Positions 32,809 through 41,946 are shown, numbered from the stretch's first letter. The stretch is 64,000 nucleotides of DNA from Kyrpidia spormannii (GCF_002804065.1 NZ_CP024955.1:1302001-1366000), one strand, 5' to 3'. The notes: a model not told the origin generated them from the sequence alone. Numbers and translations: made by a program.

Positions 32809-33460
32809 TGAGATTGCGGAGCGGCTACGGGATACGTGGAGGAGCCGGGGCATTTTTGTGCTGAATCTGATCAGTTCACCGGGTTCCGGAAAGACCACCC
32901 TTCTGGAAAAGACGTTAGAAGGGCTAAAGGGGCGGATCAAGGCCGCGGTCCTGGTGGGGGACGTGCAAACGGACAATGACGCCCGGCGACTGGCGGGGCA
33001 TGGGGCGGAGGTCAAGCAGATCGTCACCGGCGGGACGTGCCACCTGGAGGCTCACATGATCGAAAAGCACCTCGAAGCGGTGGACGGGGAAGACCTGGAA
33101 CTTCTGATCATCGAAAATGTTGGAAACTTGGTCTGTCCGACCTCTTACGATCTCGGCGAGGACGGCAAGGTGGTGTTGGTCAGCGTGACGGAAGGTGAGG
33201 ACAAACCGCTCAAGTATCCGGCCATCTTCCACAAAGCGAGGTTGGCGCTGATCACCAAAACGGACCTGGCTCCCCATCTCGACTGCGATCTCGAAGAGTT
33301 GCGCCGCAACATCACTGCGGTGAATGGCCAAATTGAAGTGCTTGAAGTGTCTGCCCGCACGGGCCAGGGGATGGAGGGCTGGCTGGAGTGGATTCTCACC
33401 CGGGCGGCAGAAAAACGTGGTGTGGCACCCCGGGAATCGGAGGAAGGCGCCCGGGCATGA
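32768..33460 (+). CDS. hypB: Hydrogenase maturation GTPase HypB
   Basis: GTPase that drives nickel insertion, about 230 residues. The P-loop is SSPGSGKTTLLEKT, the metal-binding Cys lies in NLVCPTSYDLGE, and the specificity loop is ITKTDLAPH. There is no histidine-rich N-terminal nickel store. GTG 32768 is 9 bases after GGAGG; ATG 32762 is the alternative. The gene overlaps hypA and, by 4 bases, hypF. Confidence 0.95.
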   Translation: MKVDVNRSVLEANNEIAERLRDTWRSRGIFVLNLISSPGSGKTTLLEKTLEGLKGRIKAAVLVGDVQTDNDARRLAGHGAEVKQIVTGGTCHLEAHMIEKHLEAVDGEDLELLIIENVGNLVCPTSYDLGEDGKVVLVSVTEGEDKPLKYPAIFHKARLALITKTDLAPHLDCDLEELRRNITAVNGQIEVLEVSARTGQGMEGWLEWILTRAAEKRGVAPRESEEGARA

Positions 33461-35745
33461 CCGAGCGGGTGCGGGTGACAGTGGCGGGGACGGTGCAGGG
33501 GGTGGGGTTCCGCCCCTTCGTGTACCGCTTGGCCTCGGAGATAGGGCTCACGGGAGAAGTGTGTAACCGGGGGTCCATCGTCACCGTGGATGTGGAGGGG
33601 TGCGGTGGAGATCTTGCCCAGTTTTTGCGTCGACTTCAGAGCGAGGCTCCCCCGGCAGCCCGGATCGACGATCTCGGGGTGGAACGACTCCGCCCAGTGG
33701 GTTACCAAGATTTAAAAATTGTATCGTCCGAGGACGGAGACCGGGTTTCGTTTGGTATTCCGGCGGATTTAGCGATTTGTCCCGATTGTCTCCGGGACAT
33801 GGCGGAGCCAACCAGCCGCTACTATCGATATCCCTTTACGTCTTGCACCCAGTGCGGTCCCCGGTATACCGTGTCCAAGCGGCTGCCCTTCGACCGGGAG
33901 ACCACGGTAATGGAGGATTTTCCGCTTTGTCCGGAGTGTTTGCGGGACTACCGGGATCCGGGCTCCCGAAGGTTTCACGCCCAGACCACCGCCTGCCCCC
34001 GGTGCGGTCCGGTGTTGCGGTGGATTCCAGGTGAGGGGGGCGAGGGCGAGAAGACCGGGGAAGACGCCTTGAAGGCGGCCAAAGATGTCCTTCGTTCCGG
34101 GGGTGTCGTGGCCGTGCTCGGAATCGGCGGGTTTCACCTGGCCGTGAACGCCCTGAACGAGCAGGCGGTTCGCCGACTCCGGGTGAAAAAGCACAGACCT
34201 ACTAAACCCTTTGCCGTGATGATGAGCTCGGAGGCGGTGAAGGTACACTGCGTACCCAGTGCTGGAGAATGGCAGGCGCTGACGTCGGCGGTGCGGCCGA
34301 TTGTCCTTCTCCAAAAGCGCCCGGATTCGCCGGTGGCCGGCGAGGTGGCGCCCGGGATGGACCGGTTGGGCGTATTTCTCCCTTATACGGGGATTCAAGT
34401 GTTGCTCATGGAAGATGCGGATTTGTCCGCCTTGGTCATGACCAGCGGAAATCTCAGTGGGGAACCTCTTGCTTATGAGGTGGAAGACGGCCTGCGGCGC
34501 TTAGCTGGACTGGCGGAGGGATTTTTGGTCCACAACCGTCCGATTCTCCGGCCGGTGGATGATTCGGTTCTTTACGTGGACGGGGATGTCCCTCGGGTGA
34601 TACGGCGGGGTCGGGGTATGGTCCCGGAAGGGTTTCGGATTGGACGCCGGGACGAGGCTGCGCCCGTGGTGCTGGCGGTGGGCGGGGACCTCAAGAATGC
34701 CGTGGCGGTGGCGGCGAAGGGAAAATTATGGCTCAGCCCGCACATCGGGGACTTGGATTCGCCAAGGGCCCGGGAGGGTTTCCGACGCCAGATCGAATGG
34801 CAACTGGAAACTCTGGGGGTTGCCCCAGATGTGGTGGCTCACGATCTGCATCCCGGCTATGTCAGTACGGCGGAAGCCCTCGGGAATTGGGAGAAAACCT
34901 TGGGTGTCCAGCACCACCACGCCCATTTGGCGGCGGTCATCACCGAACACCGGGCGACGGGGCCAGTACTCGGCGTCATTCTAGACGGTACGGGCTATGG
35001 GGAAGATGGCGGAATCTGGGGCGGGGAGATGCTTCTTGGCGACTGTCGGTCGGTGCTGCGGATCGGGCATTTGGAACCCCTCCGAATGGTGGTGGGGGAT
35101 CAGGGGACCCGGGAACCGTGGCGGTTGGTGGTGAATTATTTCTATGCTTTAGACTTGTGGGACCGTTGGGCGGACTTTGTGGTCGACCGGCTCGGCATCC
35201 CGGCCCGGAGTTTGGAGGCTTTGATTCGGGTGCTGAAGAGCCGATACCCGGGCTATCGATCTTCCAGTGCCGGAAGGCTGTTTGATGTGGTGGGAGCTTT
35301 GGTGAGCCGGAGAACGGAGGCGACCTTTGAGGGAGAGTTGCCGATGGGTTTGGAGGCACAGGTAGACCCGGGCGTCAAAGAGCGATACAATTTTCATATA
35401 ACGGAGCGGGACGGCCGTTGGATGGTCTCGCCGGGGATCCTCGATGCAGTGTGTTGGGATTTAGCCGCCGGGCGACAGGATCGGGTGGCGACGAAGTTTC
35501 ACCGGGGATTCGCGGCGGCGTGGGCCGAAGCGGCATTCCGGGCGGCGACGCGGCATGGTGTGTCGACGGTCGCGGTGGGAGGTGGGGTTTGGCAGAACCG
35601 TTGGTTGTTGCGCTGGTTTGTGGAGGATCTAGAGAACCGGGGACTGCGGGTGCTCATCCCCAGGAGGTGGCCGGCGGGGGACGGGGGCCTGGCGGCCGGG
35701 CAGGCGGCTGTGGCTTTGGCCAAGTTGAGAGAAGGTGGAGGCTGA
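33457..35745 (+). CDS. hypF: Carbamoyltransferase HypF
   Basis: Makes the carbamoyl group for cyanide ligands from carbamoyl phosphate and transfers it to HypE. 762 residues in the standard order: acylphosphatase domain (GTVQGVGFRPFVYRLA), two C4 zinc fingers (CPDC..CTQCGP, CPEC..CPRCGP), a YrdC-like domain (LRVKKHRPTKPFAVMM), and a Kae1-like domain with VQHHHAHLAAVITEH and GGGVWQNRWL. ATG 33457 overlaps the hypB stop as ATGA. Last hyp gene of the run. Confidence 0.97.
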   Translation: MTERVRVTVAGTVQGVGFRPFVYRLASEIGLTGEVCNRGSIVTVDVEGCGGDLAQFLRRLQSEAPPAARIDDLGVERLRPVGYQDLKIVSSEDGDRVSFGIPADLAICPDCLRDMAEPTSRYYRYPFTSCTQCGPRYTVSKRLPFDRETTVMEDFPLCPECLRDYRDPGSRRFHAQTTACPRCGPVLRWIPGEGGEGEKTGEDALKAAKDVLRSGGVVAVLGIGGFHLAVNALNEQAVRRLRVKKHRPTKPFAVMMSSEAVKVHCVPSAGEWQALTSAVRPIVLLQKRPDSPVAGEVAPGMDRLGVFLPYTGIQVLLMEDADLSALVMTSGNLSGEPLAYEVEDGLRRLAGLAEGFLVHNRPILRPVDDSVLYVDGDVPRVIRRGRGMVPEGFRIGRRDEAAPVVLAVGGDLKNAVAVAAKGKLWLSPHIGDLDSPRAREGFRRQIEWQLETLGVAPDVVAHDLHPGYVSTAEALGNWEKTLGVQHHHAHLAAVITEHRATGPVLGVILDGTGYGEDGGIWGGEMLLGDCRSVLRIGHLEPLRMVVGDQGTREPWRLVVNYFYALDLWDRWADFVVDRLGIPARSLEALIRVLKSRYPGYRSSSAGRLFDVVGALVSRRTEATFEGELPMGLEAQVDPGVKERYNFHITERDGRWMVSPGILDAVCWDLAAGRQDRVATKFHRGFAAAWAEAAFRAATRHGVSTVAVGGGVWQNRWLLRWFVEDLENRGLRVLIPRRWPAGDGGLAAGQAAVALAKLREGGG

Positions 35746-35811
35746 AAACTTAGGCCAAAAGGCCTCGATGGTGCCACGGGATGTGGCAACAACTAGGGGG
35801 TGAAGGAACCG

Positions 35812-36858
35812 GTGAATGTGGGCGCGAAAACGTTGCAGAAGAAAGGAAGTTGGCTAGGGTACGGGACGGCGGTGGCCGCGTTGCACGCGGCCGGGATCGC
35901 CAGCCTGGCGGCCGTGGTTCCTGCTCACCCCACCTTGCTGGGGCTGGGATTACTTGCATATACCTTGGGCGTTCGCCACGCCTTCGACGCCGATCACATT
36001 GCTGCGATTGACAACACGGTTCGAAAACTCCTCCAGCAAGGAAGGAACCCGAGGGGAGTGGGGTTTTTTTTCTCCGTCGGCCATTCGACGGTGGTTTGCC
36101 TGATGGCGGTGGCGACAGCCTTGGCCGCGGGCTGGGCGATCCGGGCGATGCCGAGTCTACAAGCGGTGGGGGGCGTGATTGGGACCGCGGTGTCCGGGGG
36201 TTTTCTCCTGGTGCTCGGCGTCGTGAATCTCATGATTCTCATCCAAATTCTGCAGGTCTTCTTCCGGATGCGGAAGGGGGTGAACGAAGAAGGCCGGCTG
36301 GAAGAATTGCTCCACGCCCGGGGGTTGATCGCCCGGCTCGTCACCCCGCTCCTGCGGTTTGTCGGCCGCAGTTGGCATGTGTATCCGATCGGATTCCTAT
36401 TTGGCTTAGGCTTTGATACAGCCAGTGAGGTGTCGCTCATGGCTCTCTCGGCCGGGGCCGGGCAAAGTGGCCTCCCCGTTGTCGGGGTTTTGGCGTTGCC
36501 CCTCTTGTTTGCCGCGGGCATGAGTTTATTTGACACGGCGGACGGTATTTTCATGTCGGAAGCGTACTCCTGGGCGTTTCGCAATCCTGTGCGGAAGATT
36601 TATTACAACCTGACGGTGACAGGGCTAGCTGCGGCCGCAGCTCTGTTGATTGGATCGGTCGAACTCGTGCAGGTCGTTGCTTCCCACCTTCGCACGACAA
36701 GCGGATTTTGGACGCGGATTCAAGAACTGGATCTCGGATCCGTCGGCTATGTACTGGTGGTCTTGTTTGGGTTGGCATGGGCGTTATCCTATGGGGCATG
36801 GAAAGTGTTTCGCATTGAAGAACGGTGGGCTTTGCCTCAGGATAAGGTGCGGGATTGA
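35812..36858 (+). CDS. HoxN/NixA-family nickel permease
   Basis: High-affinity Ni2+ (or Co2+) uptake protein with about eight membrane helices, 348 residues. The signature RHAFDADHIAAIDN contains the HX4DH nickel motif; GLGFDTASEV and LFAAGMSLFDTADG are the other family motifs. GTG 35812 is 8 bases after TAGGGGGTGA; GTG 35800 is possible. It lies 66 bases after hypF, with two small hairpins (GGCCAAAAGGCC and GTGCCACGGG..GTGGCAAC) between them. The context argues for nickel as the substrate. Confidence 0.93.
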   Translation: MNVGAKTLQKKGSWLGYGTAVAALHAAGIASLAAVVPAHPTLLGLGLLAYTLGVRHAFDADHIAAIDNTVRKLLQQGRNPRGVGFFFSVGHSTVVCLMAVATALAAGWAIRAMPSLQAVGGVIGTAVSGGFLLVLGVVNLMILIQILQVFFRMRKGVNEEGRLEELLHARGLIARLVTPLLRFVGRSWHVYPIGFLFGLGFDTASEVSLMALSAGAGQSGLPVVGVLALPLLFAAGMSLFDTADGIFMSEAYSWAFRNPVRKIYYNLTVTGLAAAAALLIGSVELVQVVASHLRTTSGFWTRIQELDLGSVGYVLVVLFGLAWALSYGAWKVFRIEERWALPQDKVRD

Positions 36859-36875
36859 CGTTCGATGTCCCGGCC

Positions 36876-36893
36876 CCCTGGGGCCGGCGTCCC
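36876..36893 (+). terminator. GC-rich hairpin after the nickel permease
   Basis: CCGGCCCC and GGGGCCGG pair around CT shortly after the permease stop. There is no T tract, so termination here is uncertain. Confidence 0.35.
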
Positions 36894-36944
36894 GGAAAGG
36901 GGGTGGGCCTCCCCCGGTGGGCGTGGTCGATTTGGCCCCCATCC

Positions 36945-36974
36945 TTGCGCATTCGACGGGGTTCTCGGTATAAT
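36945..36974 (+). promoter_or_regulatory. Promoter of the DUF2062 gene
   Basis: TTGCGC (36945-36950), an 18-base spacer and a consensus TATAAT (36969-36974). Confidence 0.65.
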
Positions 36975-37015
36975 GAACGTCGTACTGTCAGGATGCCGTG
37001 GGGGCGGGGGGCGGA

Positions 37016-37525
37016 ATGAAGGGGAGAGAGCGGGGGATTTTTCGCGGTCTGGGCAGATGGATGCGGTATTACCTTTTGCGGCTGGTGCGGGTGCGGGACG
37101 AGCAGCGGCGGGTGCAGAAGGGGATCGCCTTGGGGGCGGTGATGCATTTTATCCCCACCCCGGGGATCGGCTTGGCGGTGGCCTTGATCATCGCGGTCTT
37201 TCTTCGGGCGAACAAGGCGGCCACCACCATCGCCAATGTGTTTGCCGCGCCGGCAGCGGTTCCCATGTGGTTCCTCAATTATTGGGTAGGCAAACTGTTT
37301 GTCGGGGCCAAGAACGCCGGCCACGTGGTGGATGTGCACGGCCAGGGGTTCGTGGCGATGTGGCATTGGCTCGCTTCCCAAGGCGTGGGCTTTTTCATCG
37401 GAATCGGCGTGAACATGGTGGTCGGATTCGCCATTCTGTATGTCGTTTCCGGGTGGGTACTGCGCCGGGCGGCCGCGAAGATTCAAAGCCGAAGGGCGTC
37501 TCCTTCTCCGGAGGGCAGACCGTGA
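37016..37525 (+). CDS. DUF2062 membrane protein
   Basis: A 169-residue protein with about three membrane helices. The DUF2062 block reads QRRVQKGIALGAVMHFIPTPGIG, then LIIAVFLRANKAATTIANV. The family has no firm function; some members sit near glycosyltransferase genes, but none is here. ATG 37016 follows GGGGGGCGGA; GTG 36998 is a longer alternative. Confidence 0.85.
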   Translation: MKGRERGIFRGLGRWMRYYLLRLVRVRDEQRRVQKGIALGAVMHFIPTPGIGLAVALIIAVFLRANKAATTIANVFAAPAAVPMWFLNYWVGKLFVGAKNAGHVVDVHGQGFVAMWHWLASQGVGFFIGIGVNMVVGFAILYVVSGWVLRRAAAKIQSRRASPSPEGRP

Positions 37526-37577
37526 AACACCATCGATTCAGATCCGAGTCGAGCCGGTGAAAGTTCTCTCTCACCCG

Positions 37578-37607
37578 TTGACGAGGGTCGGGCCCTCGTG
37601 ATATAGT
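37578..37607 (+). promoter_or_regulatory. Promoter of the Pro-Leu-Pro-Ile tRNA array
   Basis: TTGACG (37578-37583), an 18-base spacer holding an inverted repeat (GAGGGTCGGGCCCTC), and TATAGT (37602-37607), 13 bases before the first tRNA. Confidence 0.8.
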
Positions 37608-37619
37608 AGTCTTTGCCGT

Positions 37620-37696
37620 CGGAATGTAGCTCAGCTTGGTAGAGCGCACGGTTCGGGACCGTGAGGCCCAGGGTTCAAATCCCTGCATTCCGACCA
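37620..37696 (+). tRNA. tRNA-Pro (CGG)
   Basis: Acceptor CGGAATG/CATTCCG; anticodon loop TTCGGGA; CCA encoded. Confidence 0.96.
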
Positions 37697-37701
37697 GTGA
37701 T

Positions 37702-37786
37702 GTCGAAGTGGCGGAATCGGCAGACGCGCACGTTTGAGGGGCGTGTGGGGAAACCCGTGCGGGTTCAAGTCCCGCCTTCGACACCA
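37702..37786 (+). tRNA. tRNA-Leu (GAG)
   Basis: Class II tRNA; anticodon loop TTGAGGG; long variable arm; CCA encoded. Confidence 0.95.
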
Positions 37787-37787
37787 T

Positions 37788-37864
37788 CGGGACGTAGCGC
37801 AGCCTGGTAGCGCGCTACCTTGGGGAGGTAGAGGTCGCGGGTTCAAATCCCGCCGTTCCGACCA
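37788..37864 (+). tRNA. tRNA-Pro (GGG)
   Basis: Acceptor CGGGACG/CGTTCCG; anticodon loop TTGGGGA; CCA encoded. Confidence 0.96.
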
Positions 37865-37891
37865 AGTGCCCCAGGATGTTGGGGGCCCTGC

Positions 37892-37968
37892 GGGCCTATA
37901 GCTCAGTTGGCCAGAGCGCACGACTGATAATCGTGAGGTCAGTGGTTCAAGTCCACTTAGGCCCACCA
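37892..37968 (+). tRNA. tRNA-Ile (GAT)
   Basis: Acceptor GGGCCTA/TAGGCCC; anticodon loop CTGATAA; CCA encoded. Its last 22 bases are also the antisense of the cwlD 3' end. Confidence 0.96.
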
Positions 37969-38741
37969 CACAGCGCCATCCCCTGGAAAGCGGGGATTGG
38001 CGTTTTTTTCTGCCTTTCTGGCGGAACCGGCGAAGTGATCCGGTAGGCGCGGATCGCCCGGGCCAGGGCTTCAGCCAAGCGTTGTCGATAGGCGGGGTCG
38101 AGGAGCGCCTGGCGGTCCGTCGGGTTTGAGAGATAACCCACCTCGACCAGGATGGCCGGACACGGGGCTCGCCGGAGCACGTGTAACGAGCGGTTTGGAA
38201 ACACGATGGCCCGTCCCGTGATGCCGAAGAGCTGTTTCTTGGCCAGTTCGGCGAGCCACGCGCCGGCTGGATCATTCGCCTCGTGCAAGATCACGGCTCC
38301 CCGGGGGTCGGAGGCCGAGGAGTGATTGACGTGGATGCTCACAAACAGATGGGCTCCGCTTTCCCGGGCGATGCGGACCCGGTTGCGCAAATCCCGGGCG
38401 TGGCGGCTGCGAAGGGGGGATGGGTAACGATGACTCACATCTTCGTCCCGTTCCCGGGTCATCACCACCGGACATCCTTCTTTTAACAGGACATCCCGAA
38501 GTCGAAGCCCAATGTCGAGCACCAAGTCCTTCTCCAGGATTCCACCGACCGAGGTCCCCCCGTCGATGCCGCCGTGTCCCGGGTCGATCAATACGGGGCC
38601 ATCTTCTTCGGAGAAGGCCTCGAGGGGAACCTGAGGAACAGTGACCTGGGTTTGTGCAGCAGGGCTCGTCGTGGGCACCATGGCCCAGGTGAGGACGGCT
38701 GTGAGAAGGGCAGTACAAATTCGCCAGCAACAGTTTGCCAT
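37947..38741 (-). CDS. cwlD: N-acetylmuramoyl-L-alanine amidase CwlD-like
   Basis: Exported amidase that splits peptide side chains from muramic acid; CwlD works with PdaA to make muramic lactam in spore cortex. 264 residues with a signal sequence (ICTALLTAVLTWAMV) and the amidase-3 motifs IDPGHGGIDGG, a second zinc glutamate near GILEKD, VSIHVNHSS and PAILVEVGYLSN with the catalytic Glu. The final 25 or so residues are encoded across the tRNA terminator and into the tRNA-Ile gene on the other strand, and have no family similarity. The cortex role is inferred from context. Confidence 0.9.
   Translation of the reverse strand: MANCCWRICTALLTAVLTWAMVPTTSPAAQTQVTVPQVPLEAFSEEDGPVLIDPGHGGIDGGTSVGGILEKDLVLDIGLRLRDVLLKEGCPVVMTRERDEDVSHRYPSPLRSRHARDLRNRVRIARESGAHLFVSIHVNHSSASDPRGAVILHEANDPAGAWLAELAKKQLFGITGRAIVFPNRSLHVLRRAPCPAILVEVGYLSNPTDRQALLDPAYRQRLAEALARAIRAYRITSPVPPERQKKTPIPAFQGMALCGGPKWT
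37974..38011 (+). terminator. Terminator of the tRNA array, inside cwlD
   Basis: CGCCATCCCC and GGGGATTGGCG pair around TGGAAAGC and are followed by TTTTTTT. The whole hairpin lies within the coding region of the convergent cwlD gene. Confidence 0.85.
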
Positions 38742-38817
38742 TCAATTCCTCCGGGCATCGAATGATATTCTTAAGGTGCCGGGCAGGGCGACCTTTCATA
38801 CCACGAGGTGATTGACG

Positions 38818-39663
38818 ATGAAAATCGGGGCCAATGTGTCCATTGCGAAAACGGGTCTGCTGGCAGCGGTGGAGGAGTCCATCGGATACCGAGCCACTTC
38901 CCTCATGATTTACACTCGCTCCAATCGGGGGGGCCGGGCCAAACCCATCGAACAATTCCATCGGGATGAAGCCTGGGCGTTGATGAAAGAACACGGGATT
39001 GGCGATCCGGTGGTGCATGCGCCTTACCTGATCAATTTGGCCAGTCCAAAAGACGACACGTGGGAGTACGGAATCGGCCTGTTGCGGGAGGACATCGACC
39101 GCACCGCCTATCTTCAGATTCCTTGGATTGTCTTTCACCCGGGTTCCCATACCGGGGCGGGGATCGAATACGGCATCGAACGGATTGCCACTGGGCTCAA
39201 CCGGATTCTGGATGAGGCGGCGGAGGGGCCGATGGTGCTCCTGGAGACGATGGCCGGAGATGGATCGAAGGTGGGCAGTCGATTTGAAGAAATCGCGGAG
39301 ATCATTCACCGGGTGGAACGTTCGGATCGCCTCGGAGTGTGCGGGGATACCTGCCACTGGTACAGCGCGGGATACGACATCGTGGAGGATTTTGACAAAG
39401 TCCTTTATACCTTTGACGATGTGATCGGCATTGAGCGCCTGAAGGTGTTTCATATTAATGACAGCAAAAACCCCTTTGACTCCCGAAAGGATCGGCATGC
39501 AAACATCGGGCACGGTTCCATCGGGGCCGAAGCGCTGCGGCGGATCTGCCACCATGAGGTGCTGCGGGACATGCCTTTGATCCTGGAAACGCCGGAAGGC
39601 CACTACGGAGAAGAAATTGCCTACCTGAGGGGAGAGACTGATGCGCTGCCTCAGATCGACTGA
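38818..39663 (+). CDS. nfo: Endonuclease IV-like TIM-barrel protein
   Basis: AP-endonuclease family protein for base-excision repair of abasic DNA sites, 281 residues. Zinc-ligand regions seen: VVHAPYLINLASP, VFHPGSHTGAG, LLETMAGDGSKVG, CGDTCHWYSAGYD, FHINDSKNPFDSRKDRHANIGHG and LETPEGHYGEE. ATG 38818 follows GAGGTGA at 7 bases; TTG 38812 is too close. Stand-alone gene divergent from cwlD. Confidence 0.94.
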   Translation: MKIGANVSIAKTGLLAAVEESIGYRATSLMIYTRSNRGGRAKPIEQFHRDEAWALMKEHGIGDPVVHAPYLINLASPKDDTWEYGIGLLREDIDRTAYLQIPWIVFHPGSHTGAGIEYGIERIATGLNRILDEAAEGPMVLLETMAGDGSKVGSRFEEIAEIIHRVERSDRLGVCGDTCHWYSAGYDIVEDFDKVLYTFDDVIGIERLKVFHINDSKNPFDSRKDRHANIGHGSIGAEALRRICHHEVLRDMPLILETPEGHYGEEIAYLRGETDALPQID

Positions 39664-39787
39664 TATCGAAGCATACGGGTGAAATGGGCTGGCGGCGCAC
39701 GAGAACTTGGACCGGCTTGCTTCCCTTTCCGATTATTAGCCCCGGGATCGGGAGAAACTGGGGGAATGAAGAAAGGGAGGCAGTGCG

Positions 39788-41254
39788 GTGCGGCCGATCA
39801 ATGCCGAATTGGACCGCGTCGTAGAGGAAGTGAACCAAACTCTCGGCGTGGGTGTAAGTTTTGACGTCCTGTACCGGCCCATCGATTTCTCTGGTATGCG
39901 CCTGGCCGTGTACGGCTTAAACGGATTTTTCCAGAGTTTATTCGTGTTTGACATCGTCAAAGCGGTGGAAAGGGTCGCCCAACGGCTGGCGGAAAATAAA
40001 GTGCACGGAACCAAGGCCCTGGGAGATGCGATCTACGCTGAACTGCCTTTTGTTCAGGTCGATCGGACCAAGGACCTCGAAAAGGCCTTGATCAACATCA
40101 TGTCCGGGCCCATCGCCATTTTTGTCGACGGGCAATCCGAGGCCATCCTGGTGGACACCCGCCTTTATCCGGCGCGAAACCCGGATGATCCCGCCGTGGA
40201 GCGGGTGGTTCGAGGCCCGCGGGACGGATATACAGAAACCCTGGTCACGAACGTCGCCTTGACGCGCAGGCGGTTACGGGACCCCGGGCTTCGCTTCGAG
40301 TTGCATCAGGTGGGACAGCGCTCGAAGACGGATGTGTGTTTGGTCTACATCAACGACATCGTGAATCCGGATCTGTTGGCCGCGGTTCGGAAGAAAATCC
40401 AAGGGATCCGGGTAGATGGGATCCCGATGGCGGAACAGTCGATCGAAGAGTTCCTCATCGACAACAAATGGAACCCCTATCCCATGGCCAGGTACACCGA
40501 ACGGCCGGATGTGGTGGCGACCCATCTGTTACAGGGATATATGGCCATCTTCGTGGACACGTCCCCGGAGGTGATCATTCTTCCCACCACCTTTGTGGAC
40601 CACGTGCAGCACCCGGAGGATTACCATCAGACTCCCCTCAGCGGTACATATATGCGATGGATCTTGCTGCTGAGCGTTATTTTGTCGGTACTGCTGCCTC
40701 CGGTGTGGCTGGCCCTGATCCAATTGGCCCCGTCGATGCCTGCGCTTCATTGGGTGGTGCCCCATAAGGAGAGCTCTATTCCGATCTGGATGCAAATGGT
40801 CTTTGCTGAGATGGGTATGGATATTCTTCGTCGGGCGGTGATCAATACCCCGATGCCACTGGGCAACGCCCTCGGCATCGTGGCCGGCGTCATTTTTGGC
40901 CAAACCGCCGTGACGGTAGGGCTTTACAGCGCCGAAGTCATGGTGTTCATGGCCGTCACCTTTGTGGCATCCTTTGCGACCTCCAGTCCCGAGCTTGCCG
41001 CCGCCAACCGCCTGGTCCGAATGATGCTCCTCATCCTGACCACGCTGATCGGTCCGTGGGGGTGCGTCGTTGGCATCCTCGGCTGGTTTGCGCTTCTCGG
41101 GAGGAGCCGATCCTTTGGAGTCCCGTACTTTTGGCCGATCCTGCCCTTTCATTTTTACGGATTCAAACAAATGCTCGTCCGGGAGCCTTTGCCAGATATT
41201 AAGACGCGGATTTCGGCTTTACACCCCGTGGACCCCGATAAGCGGACGGGATGA
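39788..41254 (+). CDS. spoVAF: GerA/SpoVAF-family spore membrane protein
   Basis: A 488-residue GerAA-like protein: large soluble N-terminal half (residues 1-290, for example SGPIAIFVDGQSEAILVDTR and VRGPRDGYTETLVTNVALTRRRL) followed by four to five membrane helices from MRWILLLSVILSVLLPPVW. SpoVAF proteins associate with the SpoVA dipicolinate channel and boost germination. GTG 39788 follows AGGGAGG. It is 5 kb from spoVAC-spoVAD rather than beside them. Its 3' end overlaps the convergent GDSL gene by 56 bases. A germinant-receptor A subunit is the alternative, but no gerB/gerC partner is present. Confidence 0.85.
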   Translation: MRPINAELDRVVEEVNQTLGVGVSFDVLYRPIDFSGMRLAVYGLNGFFQSLFVFDIVKAVERVAQRLAENKVHGTKALGDAIYAELPFVQVDRTKDLEKALINIMSGPIAIFVDGQSEAILVDTRLYPARNPDDPAVERVVRGPRDGYTETLVTNVALTRRRLRDPGLRFELHQVGQRSKTDVCLVYINDIVNPDLLAAVRKKIQGIRVDGIPMAEQSIEEFLIDNKWNPYPMARYTERPDVVATHLLQGYMAIFVDTSPEVIILPTTFVDHVQHPEDYHQTPLSGTYMRWILLLSVILSVLLPPVWLALIQLAPSMPALHWVVPHKESSIPIWMQMVFAEMGMDILRRAVINTPMPLGNALGIVAGVIFGQTAVTVGLYSAEVMVFMAVTFVASFATSSPELAAANRLVRMMLLILTTLIGPWGCVVGILGWFALLGRSRSFGVPYFWPILPFHFYGFKQMLVREPLPDIKTRISALHPVDPDKRTG

Positions 41255-41897
41255 GGCGACCAGAACCCAACTCTTCAGGCAAAGTCTTCCGATAGGCGTC
41301 AAAGAGTGCTCCGGCGATCCGGCGGTGTCCGGCCACCGTGGGATGAACGCCGTCGCACAGCCACCCCTGAGAGGCCCTGGGCAGGATCTCCTGCAGGTTG
41401 ATAAACTCTACGCACGGTCCGGCGACCCGGGCGGCGTACTCCCAGTTCAGGCGCCGGATCAGCCACTCCGTCGTGCGAAAGCCCCGCCAAGACGCCGGAT
41501 AAGGATTATAAAAGCCGAGAACAAATACCCGGGCGGAAGGGGCGTGCCGCCGGATCTCCGCCATGAGGGTAGCGGCGGTGGGCCAGAGCTGCTGGACAGC
41601 TCGTACATAGCTGTAGGGATTGCGGTGACCGGTGATGAGCCGCCGCAGGAGGTCATTGCCGCCAATCGACAGGGTGATGCAGTTGGCCGGCGCCAGCCGC
41701 TGGGCGAATCGGTTTCTCACCAAAGTGAGCAACTCGCCGCTGGTCAACCCGGAGATGGCTAGATTTTCCAGGAGGCAGTCCGGGCTGTGGCGCAGGTGGC
41801 GAAACAATACGTTGGGATAAGCCGCCCCCTCGGGCACGCCTTTGCCTGCGGTGATGGAATCTCCCAGGGCGATGTAATAGAGGGGTTTGGCGTTCAT
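41199..41897 (-). CDS. GDSL/SGNH-family esterase
   Basis: Hydrolase of 232 residues with the SGNH blocks: Ser in IALGDSITAGKG, Gly in LENLAISGLTSGELL, Asn in LSIGGNDLLRRL, and Asp-His in LCDGVHPTVAGHRRIA. There is no signal peptide, so it may act inside the cell or spore. Members of this family in spore formers act on lipids or esters; no precise substrate can be given. Located downstream of sleB on the same strand. Confidence 0.92.
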   Translation of the reverse strand: MNAKPLYYIALGDSITAGKGVPEGAAYPNVLFRHLRHSPDCLLENLAISGLTSGELLTLVRNRFAQRLAPANCITLSIGGNDLLRRLITGHRNPYSYVRAVQQLWPTAATLMAEIRRHAPSARVFVLGFYNPYPASWRGFRTTEWLIRRLNWEYAARVAGPCVEFINLQEILPRASQGWLCDGVHPTVAGHRRIAGALFDAYRKTLPEELGSGRLIPSAYRGPRGVKPKSAS

Positions 41898-41946
41898 CGG
41901 CGAACCTCCTCTGGCGGCCGTTGTTTCGAGCCCGACGCGTTCGTTC

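Noticed and set aside
31330-33027. 565-codon open frame on the minus strand
   Set aside because: It is the antisense shadow of hypD-hypE-hypA-hypB, with His/Pro/Arg-rich low-complexity translation and no family motif.
36551-37486. 311-codon open frame on the minus strand
   Set aside because: Antisense to the end of the nickel permease and the DUF2062 gene.
38272-39603. 443-codon open frame on the minus strand
   Set aside because: Its first part is antisense to nfo and its end lies over cwlD in another frame; no motif and no start site.
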